Assembly: GCA_963778385.1 (NCBI GenBank)
Contig: CAVZUA010000032.1
Coordinates: 62,001 to 126,000 of the forward strand
DNA length: 64,000 nt
Source: DATARH01 sp963778385
GTDB lineage: Bacteria; Pseudomonadota; Alphaproteobacteria; ATCC43930; CGMCC-115725
Reading direction: 5' to 3'
Of the stretch, positions 41,797-50,436 are shown in pieces. The notes under the pieces were generated by a model. It was not told the DNA's origin, did not search any database, and saw only the letters and a program-made list of their open reading frames with translations. The position numbers and the translations under genes are program-made. Numbering within the stretch: position 1 is the first letter of the stretch; each line of letters starts with the position of its first letter.

Positions 41797-42930
41797 ATGG
41801 CCGAGACGGCGCCCGACAGCGCCGCGCGATACCGCGCAAATCTCCAGGGCGAGATCGACGGCGCCGGCCTTTACCGCGCGCTCGCCGATACCGAGACCGA
41901 CCCCAAGGTCAGTGAAGTCTACCGCCGGCTCTCGGCGGTCGAGGCGGCGCATGCCGAGTTCTGGCGCGGCCAGCTCACGCGCGTCGGCGCCAAGGCCGGG
42001 GCGCTGCGGCCGGATTGGCGGACACGGTCATTGGTCTGGCTGGCGCGGCGCTTCGGCCCGCAATTCGTGCTGCCGACGCTGAGCACGCTGGAGCAGCGTG
42101 ATTCCGGCAGCTACGATTCGCAGCCTGAGGCGGTCGCCGGCGGCCTGCCCGCCGCCGAGCGCTCGCATAACCGCGTCGTCCAGGCGCTGGCGCAATCGTT
42201 TCCCGGCGGCGCGACGGGCGGCACCTTGGCCCGCATCGAAGGTCGCCACGGCGCCGGCGGCAACGCGCTGCGCGCCGCGGTGCTCGGCGCCAATGACGGT
42301 CTGGTCTCGAATTTCAGCCTGGTGATGGGCGTCGCCGGCGCGCAGATCAGCGGCAAGACGATCCTGCTCACCGGCCTTGCGGGGCTGATTGCCGGCGCCT
42401 GCTCGATGGCGATCGGCGAGTGGCTGTCGGTCACCAGCTCGCGCGAATTGAGCCAGCGACAGATCGACCTCGAAGCCGACGAGCTGCAGCAGGCGCCGGA
42501 AGAGGAAAAAGAAGAACTGGTGCTGATCTACCAGGCCAAGGGCCTCGACGAGGCGCAGGCGCGCGCCCTGGCCGACCGGCTGATGGCCGACAAGAACACC
42601 GCGCTCGACACGTTGGCGCGCGAGGAACTGGGCGTCGACCCCGACGAATTGGGCGGCTCGCCCTGGGCGGCGGCGGGTTCTTCGTTCTCGCTCTTTGCGA
42701 CAGGAGCGATCTTCCCGGTCGCACCATTCTTCTGGCTCGACGGCCTGCCGGCGGTCGCGCTGAGCGTCGTCTTGAGCGGGATGGCGCTGATGGCGATCGG
42801 CGCTGGCACGTCGCTCTTTACCGGCCGGTCATTCGCGTTTTCCGCGACACGGCAACTTGGCAGCGGCCTGCTCGCCGCCGCGATCACCTACGGCATCGGC
42901 CGGCTGATCGGCGTCGCGGTGACGGGGTAG
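41797..42930 (+). CDS. mbfA: MbfA-type iron exporter (rubrerythrin domain fused to VIT1/CCC1 transporter)
   Basis: A 377-residue membrane protein. Residues 1-~145 are a ferritin-like domain with Glu19 in QGEIDGAGLY and a second metal set in EAAHAEFW. Residues ~150-377 are the VIT1 transporter: AVLGANDGLVSNFSLVMGVAGA, the AGACSMAIGEWLSVTS block, a charged cytoplasmic metal-binding loop (SSRELSQRQIDLEADELQQ region), and three C-terminal membrane segments. In Agrobacterium and Bradyrhizobium this architecture exports iron and protects against peroxide and acid; it is usually Irr-controlled, but I could not confirm an ICE-box motif upstream. Confidence 0.92.
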   Translation: MAETAPDSAARYRANLQGEIDGAGLYRALADTETDPKVSEVYRRLSAVEAAHAEFWRGQLTRVGAKAGALRPDWRTRSLVWLARRFGPQFVLPTLSTLEQRDSGSYDSQPEAVAGGLPAAERSHNRVVQALAQSFPGGATGGTLARIEGRHGAGGNALRAAVLGANDGLVSNFSLVMGVAGAQISGKTILLTGLAGLIAGACSMAIGEWLSVTSSRELSQRQIDLEADELQQAPEEEKEELVLIYQAKGLDEAQARALADRLMADKNTALDTLAREELGVDPDELGGSPWAAAGSSFSLFATGAIFPVAPFFWLDGLPAVALSVVLSGMALMAIGAGTSLFTGRSFAFSATRQLGSGLLAAAITYGIGRLIGVAVTG

Positions 42931-42955
42931 CCCGATGGAGGACAGGTAGGGGGTC

Positions 42956-43342
42956 TCAAGAGACCTGCGAGAAGATCAGGATCAGCCCGATGACCGACAC
43001 CACCCAGGCGACGGTCCGCAGCCAGGGAACGCCGAGCAGATAGATCAGCCAATGGGCGAGCCGACCCCAGAAGAACAACTCGCACCCGGTCAGCGTCGTG
43101 CCGTTGGCCTTGCCGGCGATATGCGCCACCAGCACCAGCGCGATAAACAGCGCCAGGCTCTCCAGCATGTTCCAATGGGCGCGTTCAGCCCGACCGGCAA
43201 AGCCGCTGAGCGGTGCCAGCCCGTCGCGGTTGCCGGCGAGCATCCCGAGACCGACCTGCGCCTGCGCCGCCAGCACGGCGACGAGCACTTCGACAAAGGT
43301 GAGCACCACGGTCCAGACGAGGATTTTGAGGTCAGGCGTCAT
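42956..43342 (-). CDS. MAPEG-family membrane protein
   Basis: A 128-residue protein with four hydrophobic segments. It begins TPDLKILVWTVVLTFVEVL and contains the MAPEG-typical ERAHWNMLESLALFIALVLV and the FFWGRLAHWLIYLLGVPWLR stretch. MAPEG proteins include glutathione-dependent peroxidases and transferases; this bacterial branch is uncharacterised. Start ATG 43342 is after GGGAGAA; 21 further open codons upstream lack support. It is convergent with mbfA. Confidence 0.85.
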   Translation of the reverse strand: MTPDLKILVWTVVLTFVEVLVAVLAAQAQVGLGMLAGNRDGLAPLSGFAGRAERAHWNMLESLALFIALVLVAHIAGKANGTTLTGCELFFWGRLAHWLIYLLGVPWLRTVAWVVSVIGLILIFSQVS

Positions 43343-43525
43343 CGGCGCGGTTCTCCCGAATTGAGCTTCTGGTTGATGGAACGGTTGATCTCCGAGCGGG
43401 ATCATTGTTCATCTTGCTCGCGCTTTGGGCAAATCGATTTCGCCGCCGAAAGCGTTTCAGCGGCGGAACCTCCAGTTGCCCGCCGTGTTGGCTGTAGTGG
43501 ATGTCGAGGCTGCAATGGGGGCTTG

Positions 43526-44287
43526 ATGACGGCGACCGAGCCGACGCAACGCATGCTGGGGAAGCTGAACCCCAGAACTATCGGCTTATTTCTCGACGTC
43601 GACGGAACCCTCCTCGACATAGCGCCACGCCCGGAGGCGGTTGAGGTCAAGCCCGGCTTGCTGGACGACCTCGCCGGCGCCGGGCGCGCGCTGGGCGGTG
43701 CGCTGGCGTTGGTCAGCGGCCGCCCGATCGCCGAGCTCGACACGCTGTTCGCGCCGTTGCGCGTGGCGGCGAGCGGGATCCACGGGGCGGAAATGCGGCG
43801 TTGGCCCGGCGGCCCCACCGCGACCCTGATCTCGGGAGCCCTCGGCGACGAGGCTTGGCGCGTACTCTCCCGTCTGCTCGTCGACTTCCCGGGCAGCTAC
43901 GCGGAAAACAAAGGGGTCAGCTTCGCCGTGCATTATCCGCTCCCCGAGACCGACATCCCTCATCTGCGCGGCGCCCTGCTGGCGCTGATCGAGCACGCCG
44001 GCGAACCGGACCGGCCGCTGAGGCTTGTCGCCGGACATGCGGTGTTCGAAATCCAGTTGCCGGGCTTTGACAAGGGCCGGGCCATCGAGCGGTTTATGAC
44101 CGACAAGCCGTTTCATGGACGGCAGCCGGTGTTCATCGGCGATGACGAGATCGATCGCGCCGGTTTCGAGAAGGCGCTCGCGCTCGGCGGCCTGGCCTTT
44201 TCGGTCGGCGCGGCATTCCCGCGGCTGTCCGGCGAATTTTCCGGACCGGACGCCGTTCGCGCCTGGCTGCACGAGCTGGCGCGATGA
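43526..44287 (+). CDS. otsB: Trehalose-6-phosphate phosphatase
   Basis: A 253-residue HAD phosphatase, second step of trehalose synthesis. The nucleophile motif is FLDVDGTLLDI; VSGRPIAELD is motif II; the late FIGDDEIDRAGFEKA holds the Mg-binding acids. Start ATG 43526 follows a GGGGG run; the long open frame upstream overlaps the divergent MAPEG gene and is not conserved. The stop overlaps the GH15 start by four bases (ATGA), so expression is coupled. Confidence 0.95.
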   Translation: MTATEPTQRMLGKLNPRTIGLFLDVDGTLLDIAPRPEAVEVKPGLLDDLAGAGRALGGALALVSGRPIAELDTLFAPLRVAASGIHGAEMRRWPGGPTATLISGALGDEAWRVLSRLLVDFPGSYAENKGVSFAVHYPLPETDIPHLRGALLALIEHAGEPDRPLRLVAGHAVFEIQLPGFDKGRAIERFMTDKPFHGRQPVFIGDDEIDRAGFEKALALGGLAFSVGAAFPRLSGEFSGPDAVRAWLHELAR

Positions 44288-46221
44288 GCGCCCCGGAACC
44301 GCGCGCTAAAGAGCCCGCCGCGCGCAAGCCCGCCAAGCGAACGCGCGCGCGGCGGGCCGAGGGCGCGCTGGCCCCGGCGCGAGCGCGTCCCAAAACCGCA
44401 GCGGCGGTGCGCACTGCGAGCGCGCTGGAAGAACAGGCGCTCGACCTCGCGGTAATCGGCAATTGCCGTATCGCCGCGCTGGTCAACCCGACGGGACGGA
44501 TCGTCTGGTGGTGCTATCCCCGCTTCGATTCCGATCCCGTGTTCTCGCGTCTGTTGGCGGGCGATGAGGAAAAGGGGTTTTGCGACATCGTCCTGGTCGA
44601 CATGGTGCATTCCAAATCGGCCTATGTGCGCAACACGGCGATCGTCGAGACCGAGTTGGAGGACAGCCACGGCGGGCGCGTCCGCATCACCGATTTTGCG
44701 CCTCGCTTTCATTTGTACGAGCGGATTTTTCGGCCGCCGCAGATCGTGCGCCGGATCGAGCCGCTGGCCGGGCTGCCGCGCATCCAGATCCGTGTTCGTC
44801 CGACCCATAACTACGGCCGGCCGACCACCGGGCATTCGATCGGCTCGAACCACATCCGTTACCGCGGCGGCGGCGAAGTCCTCCGCCTCAGCACCGACGC
44901 GCCGCTTTCCTACATCGCGCAGGAGACGGTCTTTCCGCTGGTCCAGCCTTTGGCGTTGGTATTCGGTCCCGACGAGCCGTTCGAGGGGTCGATCGAGCAG
45001 ACCACGGGCGAGTTCCGGGCCCACACCGCCAGCTATTGGCAAGGGTGGGTGCGGTCGCTGTCGGTGCCCCTTGAGTGGCAGAGCGCGGTGATCCGCGCCG
45101 CGATCACGCTGCAATTGTGCAGCTTCGAGGAGACCGGTGGCATCGTCGCCGCGCATACGACCTCGATCCCCGAAGCGCCGCATAGCGGGCGCAACTGGGA
45201 TTACCGCTATTGCTGGCTGCGTGACGCTTATTTCGTGGTCCAGGCGCTCAATCAGCTAAGCACGACCCAGACTATGGAATCCTACCTCAGCTACGTGACG
45301 ACCGTTGCCCACCAGCTCAACATACCGATGGGCCCGGTGCACTCGATCGTCCCGGGCGAGGACCTCACCGAGGTGGTGGCCGACGGCCTGTCCGGCTTTC
45401 TCGGGATGGGGCCGGTGCGGGTCGGCAACAATGCCGCCGTCCAGGTGCAGCATGACGTGTACGGCAGCGTCGTGCTGGCCGCGACGCAGATGTTTGTCGA
45501 CGAGCGGCTGCCGCGGATGGGTGACGAAACGCTGTTCCGGCGGCTCGAACCGATCGGCGAGCTCGCGTTCCAGACCGCGCTCCAACCCGACGCCGGGATC
45601 TGGGAGTATCGCGGAAGGACTCGTATCCATACGTACTCGGCCGCGTTGTGCTGGGCCGCCTGCGACCGGCTGGGCCAGATCGCCGCCAATCTCGGGATCC
45701 AGCCGCGGGCCCGCTACTGGTCGCGCCGCGCCAATCGGCTCCGCCGCGAGATCCTCAAACGTGCCTGGAACAAAGAGAAGCGGACCTTTGTCGGCGCGCT
45801 CGACGACCCCGAGCTGGACGCGAGCGTGTTGCGCATCGCCGAGATCGGGCTGGTGCGGGCGTGCGACCCGCGGTTCGCCTCCACCTGCAACGTCATCGGC
45901 GAGAAGCTGATCCGCAACGGCCGGATCATGCGCTACACCGCCGACGACGATTTCGGTGCACCGGAGACGGCGTTTCTCGCGTGCAACTTCTGGTACATCG
46001 AAGCGCTCGTGGCGATCGGGCGCCACGATGAAGCGCGCGCGTTTTTCATCGACCTTCTCGACCGCCGTAACTCGTTCGGCCTGCTGTCCGAAGACATCCA
46101 TCCGCAGACCGGCGCGCTGTGGGGCAACTTCCCGCAGACCTATTCGATGGCGGGCATCATCAATGTCGCCACCCGCCTTTCCAAAAAATGGGAGGACGTC
46201 TGGTGCCGCGTCTCGTCGTAG
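44284..46221 (+). CDS. Glycoside hydrolase family 15 protein (trehalase/glucoamylase-like)
   Basis: A 645-residue protein with a basic, Ala/Arg-rich 45-residue head, then the GH15 domain: LAVIGNCRIAALVNPTGRIV at the N-terminus, the signature HSGRNWDYRYCWLRDAYF, and the C-terminal half with DDDFGAPETAFLACNFWY. GH15 members of this bacterial type hydrolyse trehalose or alpha-glucans. Placed between otsB and otsA, with ATGA overlap to otsB and a 19-base overlap with otsA, it is surely co-made with the trehalose enzymes; trehalose turnover is the likely role. Confidence 0.93.
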   Translation: MSAPEPRAKEPAARKPAKRTRARRAEGALAPARARPKTAAAVRTASALEEQALDLAVIGNCRIAALVNPTGRIVWWCYPRFDSDPVFSRLLAGDEEKGFCDIVLVDMVHSKSAYVRNTAIVETELEDSHGGRVRITDFAPRFHLYERIFRPPQIVRRIEPLAGLPRIQIRVRPTHNYGRPTTGHSIGSNHIRYRGGGEVLRLSTDAPLSYIAQETVFPLVQPLALVFGPDEPFEGSIEQTTGEFRAHTASYWQGWVRSLSVPLEWQSAVIRAAITLQLCSFEETGGIVAAHTTSIPEAPHSGRNWDYRYCWLRDAYFVVQALNQLSTTQTMESYLSYVTTVAHQLNIPMGPVHSIVPGEDLTEVVADGLSGFLGMGPVRVGNNAAVQVQHDVYGSVVLAATQMFVDERLPRMGDETLFRRLEPIGELAFQTALQPDAGIWEYRGRTRIHTYSAALCWAACDRLGQIAANLGIQPRARYWSRRANRLRREILKRAWNKEKRTFVGALDDPELDASVLRIAEIGLVRACDPRFASTCNVIGEKLIRNGRIMRYTADDDFGAPETAFLACNFWYIEALVAIGRHDEARAFFIDLLDRRNSFGLLSEDIHPQTGALWGNFPQTYSMAGIINVATRLSKKWEDVWCRVSS

Positions 46222-47636
46222 TCTCGAACCGCGTCGCGGTTCCCGATCCCGAGGGGCCACGCCTCGCCGGCGGGCTCGCGGTCGCGGTCAACGCCGCGCT
46301 GAAGCATCGCGAAGGATTGTGGTTCGGCTGGAGCGGGCAGATCAACGACGACGCGGCGGGCGAGCTGCCGAATATCGTCGAGCGGCGCCAACGCAGCTTT
46401 GTGACGATCGACCTGTCCTCGACCGATTTCCAAGAATATTACAACGGCTTCGCCAACCGGGTATTGTGGCCGATCCTGCATTATCGGGTCGACCTTGCCG
46501 AGTTCACTTCGGTCGACCTCGGCGGCTATCTGCGGGTCAACGCCCGTTTCGCCGAAGCGCTGACGCGCTTCATTCGGCCGGACGATTGGATCTGGGTGCA
46601 CGACTACCATCTGCTGCCCCTCGCCAAGGAGCTGCGGGCGCGCGGCCATGACAACCCGATCGGCTTCTTCCTGCACATCCCCTGCCCGTCACCGGACATT
46701 CTGCTGGCGCTGCCGCAGCACATGGAGACCATCGGCGCGCTCAGCCATTACGACCTCGTCGGCACGCAAACCCAGCACGACGCCGACAATCTGCGCCAAT
46801 ATTTCGAGCTGCAGGGCGGCAACTTCCCGCGCGGCCGCAATTATTTCGACATCGACGGGCGCCGCGTGCAGCTGCGCGCCTTCCCGGTCGCCATCGCGAC
46901 GCGCGTCTACGCCCGTACCGCGCGCAGCGCGATCCGCTCGGATTTCGCCAACGAGGTGCGCGACAGCCTCAATGGCCGCAGCCTGATCCTCGGCGTCGAC
47001 CGGCTCGATTACTCGAAGGGCATCCCCCACCGCATCCAGGGGTTCGGCCAGTTTCTCGACACGTTCCCGGACTGGCGCGGCCACATCACCTACCTCCAGG
47101 TGACGCCGAAATCACGGTCCGACGTGCCGGAATACGCCGACATCAACGAGACCGTGAACCGGCTCGTGGGCGAGATCAACGGCCGCTACGGCGCTCCGGC
47201 CTGGACCCCGATCCGCTACGTCAACCGCGCCTATTCGCGCGCCTCGCTGGCCGCGCTTTACCGCATGGCGCGGGTCGGGCTGGTGACGCCGCTGCGCGAC
47301 GGCATGAATCTTGTCGCCAAGGAGTACGTCGCCGCGCAGGACGCGGAAAACCCTGGCGTGCTGGTGCTGTCCCAATTCGCCGGCGCGGCCGAGGAGTTGC
47401 AGCACGGTGCGCTCCTCGTCAACCCGCACGAGCCCGAGGCGGTTGCCGCGGCGATCGATGCCGCGCTGCAAATGCCGCTCGCCGAGCGGCAGCAGCGCTA
47501 CCGCCGCATGTACCGCCACCTCGCCGCCAACGACATCGACCGCTGGGCGGAATCTTTCCTCGCCGCGCTGATGGATGCGCGCCATCCTCCCCGCATCTTC
47601 AGCAACCTGCGGCAACTCTTCGCGGCGCGCAGCTAA
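46203..47636 (+). CDS. otsA: Trehalose-6-phosphate synthase
   Basis: A 477-residue GT20 enzyme that joins UDP-glucose and glucose 6-phosphate. The glucose-6-phosphate loop has LWFGWSGQ; the substrate site has HDYHLLPLAKELR; the donor site has LGVDRLDYSKGIPHR and TPLRDGMNLVAKEYVAAQ. Start GTG 46203 (VPRLVVVSNRVAVPDPEG) lies inside the end of the GH15 gene, with GGGAGGA about eight bases before it. Together with otsB it makes the osmoprotectant trehalose. Confidence 0.96.
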   Translation: MPRLVVVSNRVAVPDPEGPRLAGGLAVAVNAALKHREGLWFGWSGQINDDAAGELPNIVERRQRSFVTIDLSSTDFQEYYNGFANRVLWPILHYRVDLAEFTSVDLGGYLRVNARFAEALTRFIRPDDWIWVHDYHLLPLAKELRARGHDNPIGFFLHIPCPSPDILLALPQHMETIGALSHYDLVGTQTQHDADNLRQYFELQGGNFPRGRNYFDIDGRRVQLRAFPVAIATRVYARTARSAIRSDFANEVRDSLNGRSLILGVDRLDYSKGIPHRIQGFGQFLDTFPDWRGHITYLQVTPKSRSDVPEYADINETVNRLVGEINGRYGAPAWTPIRYVNRAYSRASLAALYRMARVGLVTPLRDGMNLVAKEYVAAQDAENPGVLVLSQFAGAAEELQHGALLVNPHEPEAVAAAIDAALQMPLAERQQRYRRMYRHLAANDIDRWAESFLAALMDARHPPRIFSNLRQLFAARS

Positions 47637-47696
47637 AAACCGCGCAACAAAATTCGCAGCGGTCCGTCTCTATCCCAAGGGAAGAGTCGGCGGGCC

Positions 47697-48242
47697 ATGG
47701 AACGAAACCGTTGGGAGACCGCGATCCGCTGTCTGGAGATTGCCGTCCATCCCAATACCAGCGACGAAGAGGCCATCGCCGCGATCCGCGGCTTTCGCCG
47801 CACCGCGCGCAACGTGCCGATGAGCCAACTCTGCCGCGCACTGCCGGACGCGGCGCCGACGCATCTGCTCGACCGCCTCGACCAGTTGAACCAGGAAAAC
47901 CGCGAATTGCGGCGCAAGATCACCGAGGCCGAAGGCCGGGGTGCGGAGGCCGAGCGGCGCGCTCAAGAAGTCGGCCGGAAGCTGTCCGCCACCGAGGAAC
48001 GCGCCGACAAGGCGGAGCAGCGCCTCGCCGAATTCCGCGGCGCCTACGGCCGCATCGCTGGCGGGCTGCAGCACGAGAACCTCGATCTGCGCCGCGCCCT
48101 CGACGAGGCACGGCGCAATCTCGCTCAGCCGATCCACGAGCCAGTCGCGCCGTTCAAAACCGTCCTGGGCGCGGTCTTGCAGCACACCGACCAGCCACAC
48201 CCCGGCGCACTGCTAGCGCCCGCGCCCTCCTGGACCGCCTGA
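47697..48242 (+). CDS. Coiled-coil protein of unknown function
   Basis: A 181-residue protein. Residues 1-45 form a short helical domain (WETAIRCLEIAVHPNTSDEE, then AIAAIRGFRRTAR) seen in other uncharacterised proteins. Residues ~55-140 are a charged coiled coil rich in Glu/Arg/Leu (RLDQLNQENRELRRKITEAE onward). No signal or membrane segment. It starts 60 bases after otsA on the same strand, so it may be the last gene of the trehalose operon; no functional link is evident. Confidence 0.7.
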   Translation: MERNRWETAIRCLEIAVHPNTSDEEAIAAIRGFRRTARNVPMSQLCRALPDAAPTHLLDRLDQLNQENRELRRKITEAEGRGAEAERRAQEVGRKLSATEERADKAEQRLAEFRGAYGRIAGGLQHENLDLRRALDEARRNLAQPIHEPVAPFKTVLGAVLQHTDQPHPGALLAPAPSWTA

Positions 48243-48297
48243 CTTAGCGAACTCGTAGCGGGATAGCGCAAACGTCGCCCATTGATCAGGTTGGGCG

Positions 48298-48400
48298 ACC
48301 CCCACCCTAACCCTCCCCCGCCAGCGGGGGAGGGAATCACGTTCGCGGCCGGAAAGCACACTCCCTCCCCCGCCAGCGGGGGAGGGTCGGGGTGGGGGTA
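48298..48400. repeat. GC-rich palindromic repeat (family A), copy 4
   Basis: Outer arms ACCCCCACCCTAACCCTCCC and its near complement (GGGAGGGTCGGGGTGGGGGT), each with an inner CCTCCCCCGC/GCGGGGGAGG hairpin. It lies between the convergent coiled-coil and amidohydrolase genes. Confidence 0.88.
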
Positions 48401-48453
48401 TTCGCCGCAGCCATCGAGCGGCGCGTCATCCGCCGTTCATCGCACACCTATGG

Positions 48454-49479
48454 CTACAGCTCGAGCCGGTAGAAGCGGGCGGCGGTGCCGGCGAACAGAT
48501 CGGCCTTCTCCGACGCCGAGGCGCCCGCAGCGAGCCGCTTGAACGCGTTCCACATCACCGGATAGCTGCAGGCGCCCTTATCGACCGGGAAATTACTCTC
48601 GAACATGCAGCGGTTGGCGCCGAAATCCTCGATGCAGGCCTCGACATAGGGTCGCCAAGCGTTGGCCATCTCGCCCGATGACGGCGGCAAAGACTGCAGG
48701 TGGAAGTCGAACGCGTTGACGATCATCGCCAGCCCGCCGAGCTTCACATAGACGTTCGGGCATTGCGCCAGCGCCTTGATCGACGCCCGCCAGATCGGGA
48801 ACACCTCGTCGCGCTTGTAGGGACCGACGCCGAGCGGGCCGCCGAAATGGTTGAGCACGATCTTGGTCTCGGGGCACTCCCGCGCGACCGAGGTCAGCGT
48901 GTCGATCTGCGGATGGTAGATCCACGCCTCGAAGGTCAGGTCGTGCGTCGACAGGCGCTTCATGCCGCTCCGGAAAGCGGGATCGTCCATCAGCCCCGGC
49001 GGCGGCACGTAAGACGACGCCCCGGCGATCGCCGGATCATGCGCAGCGATGTGACGGATACCGCGAAACCGTCCGCCAGCAGCGTCGATCTGGCCGCGCA
49101 ACACGTCGTCGACATTAGGCAACTGCAGATCGGCGAAACTGACGATGCCCGCGCAAACCTTGGTTTTGCCGCCGCGCCGGTCGCCCTCCTCGGCGATACC
49201 CCTGACGAACTCGCTCTCGCCGATACAGCGGAACTCCTCGGGGCCGGTTGTGCGGTAGCCCGAGCCGCACTGGACAAAGATCGTGGCGACAATGTTGTGG
49301 CCGGAATTGACGTCGGCCAACAACTCATCGAGCAGATAGCGGCTGCCCGGATGATCCCAAATGTGATGATGCGGATCGACGATCGGCAGTTCGGGTTCGA
49401 GGATGTCCTCCCTCAGCTTGCCGAGCCACGCGGCGTTGGGCAGCGGACGCGGATAGGAACGGGCTTCGACGGCGGGCAT
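48454..49479 (-). CDS. Amidohydrolase 2 family protein
   Basis: A 341-residue TIM-barrel hydrolase. The metal motif is IVDPHHHIWDH. Further conserved sites are KIVLNHFGGP (His) and CMFESNFPVDKG, where the usual Asp of the SDWP-type motif appears as NFPVD. Relatives are lactonases (for example, for 2-pyrone or sugar lactones) or decarboxylases. ATG 49479 follows GGGAGACC. It is divergent from the enoyl-CoA hydratase gene, with ~100 bases between. Substrate unknown. Confidence 0.88.
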   Translation of the reverse strand: MPAVEARSYPRPLPNAAWLGKLREDILEPELPIVDPHHHIWDHPGSRYLLDELLADVNSGHNIVATIFVQCGSGYRTTGPEEFRCIGESEFVRGIAEEGDRRGGKTKVCAGIVSFADLQLPNVDDVLRGQIDAAGGRFRGIRHIAAHDPAIAGASSYVPPPGLMDDPAFRSGMKRLSTHDLTFEAWIYHPQIDTLTSVARECPETKIVLNHFGGPLGVGPYKRDEVFPIWRASIKALAQCPNVYVKLGGLAMIVNAFDFHLQSLPPSSGEMANAWRPYVEACIEDFGANRCMFESNFPVDKGACSYPVMWNAFKRLAAGASASEKADLFAGTAARFYRLEL

Positions 49480-49581
49480 GGCGGTCTCCCTGGCGATGTG
49501 GGCGCGATTTGACAGCGCCGGATGCTGACGGCACGGTTCCGCAATTCAGCCGCGAAATCAACAGCCCTGGGAGCCCCGGCG

Positions 49582-50388
49582 ATGACCGATCCCTACGCCC
49601 GCTACACCCGCCTCAAATTCGACCGGCCGCATCCCAAGGTGCTGCGGATCACGATGGAAAACGGCCGCATGAACACCGCGGACGAGGCGCTGCATGCCGA
49701 ACTCGCCGATATCTGGCATGACGTCGACCGCGACGACAGCGTCAACGTTGCGATCTTCACCGGTGCCGGCAAGGTGTTCTCGGCCGGCGGCGATTTCAAC
49801 ATGATCCGCAGCGCCACCGAGGACTTCAACGCCCGCGCCCGCCAGTGGAAAGAGGCGCGCGAGATGGTTTACGGCGTCATCAACTGCAACAAGCCGGTCG
49901 TCAGCGCCATGCGCGGTGTCGCGGTAGGCGCCGGCCTCGTCTGCGGCATCCTTGCCGACGTCTCGATCGCCACCAAGGACTGCCGCATCATCGACGGCCA
50001 TACCCGGCTCGGCGTCGCCGCCGGCGACCACGCCGCGATCGTCTGGCCGCTGCTCTGCGGCCTCGCCAAGGCGAAATACTACCTGCTCACCTGCGATCAG
50101 ATTCTGGGTGAGGAAGCGGAACGTATCGGCTTGATAACCTTCGCTGTCGACGACGACCAGCTCGAAGCGAAATCGCTCGAGGTCGCGACCAAGCTCGCCG
50201 AAGGCGCGCAAAGCGCGATCCGCTGGACCAAGCATTCGCTCAACAACTGGCTGCGCGCAATGGGACCGACTTTCGATGCCTCACTGGCGCTGGAGTTCTT
50301 CGGCTTTGGCGGCCCGGAGGTGAAGGAGGGCCTCGCCTCGCATCTCGAAAAGCGCCAGCCCAATTTCCCACCCGCCCCGCCGATCTAG
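49582..50388 (+). CDS. Enoyl-CoA hydratase/isomerase family protein
   Basis: A 268-residue crotonase. The oxyanion-hole parts are GKVFSAGGDFNMI and GVAVGAGLVCGIL. The usual catalytic Glu position after the second loop reads VSIATKDCRIIDGHTRLGVAAGDHAA, with Asp/His instead of the hydratase Glu pair, so it may be an isomerase or another CoA-ester enzyme. Start ATG 49582 (MTDPYARYTRLKF) is behind GGGAG. Substrate unknown. Confidence 0.88.
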   Translation: MTDPYARYTRLKFDRPHPKVLRITMENGRMNTADEALHAELADIWHDVDRDDSVNVAIFTGAGKVFSAGGDFNMIRSATEDFNARARQWKEAREMVYGVINCNKPVVSAMRGVAVGAGLVCGILADVSIATKDCRIIDGHTRLGVAAGDHAAIVWPLLCGLAKAKYYLLTCDQILGEEAERIGLITFAVDDDQLEAKSLEVATKLAEGAQSAIRWTKHSLNNWLRAMGPTFDASLALEFFGFGGPEVKEGLASHLEKRQPNFPPAPPI

Positions 50389-50436
50389 CTCTATAGTCAA
50401 GGTCCATTCGCTCACGCCCATGATTCGCCAAGGCGT

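Noticed and set aside
43052..43525. Long N-terminal extension of otsB
   Set aside because: It overlaps the MAPEG gene on the other strand and has no HAD or trehalose-phosphatase similarity; ATG 43526 starts the conserved protein.
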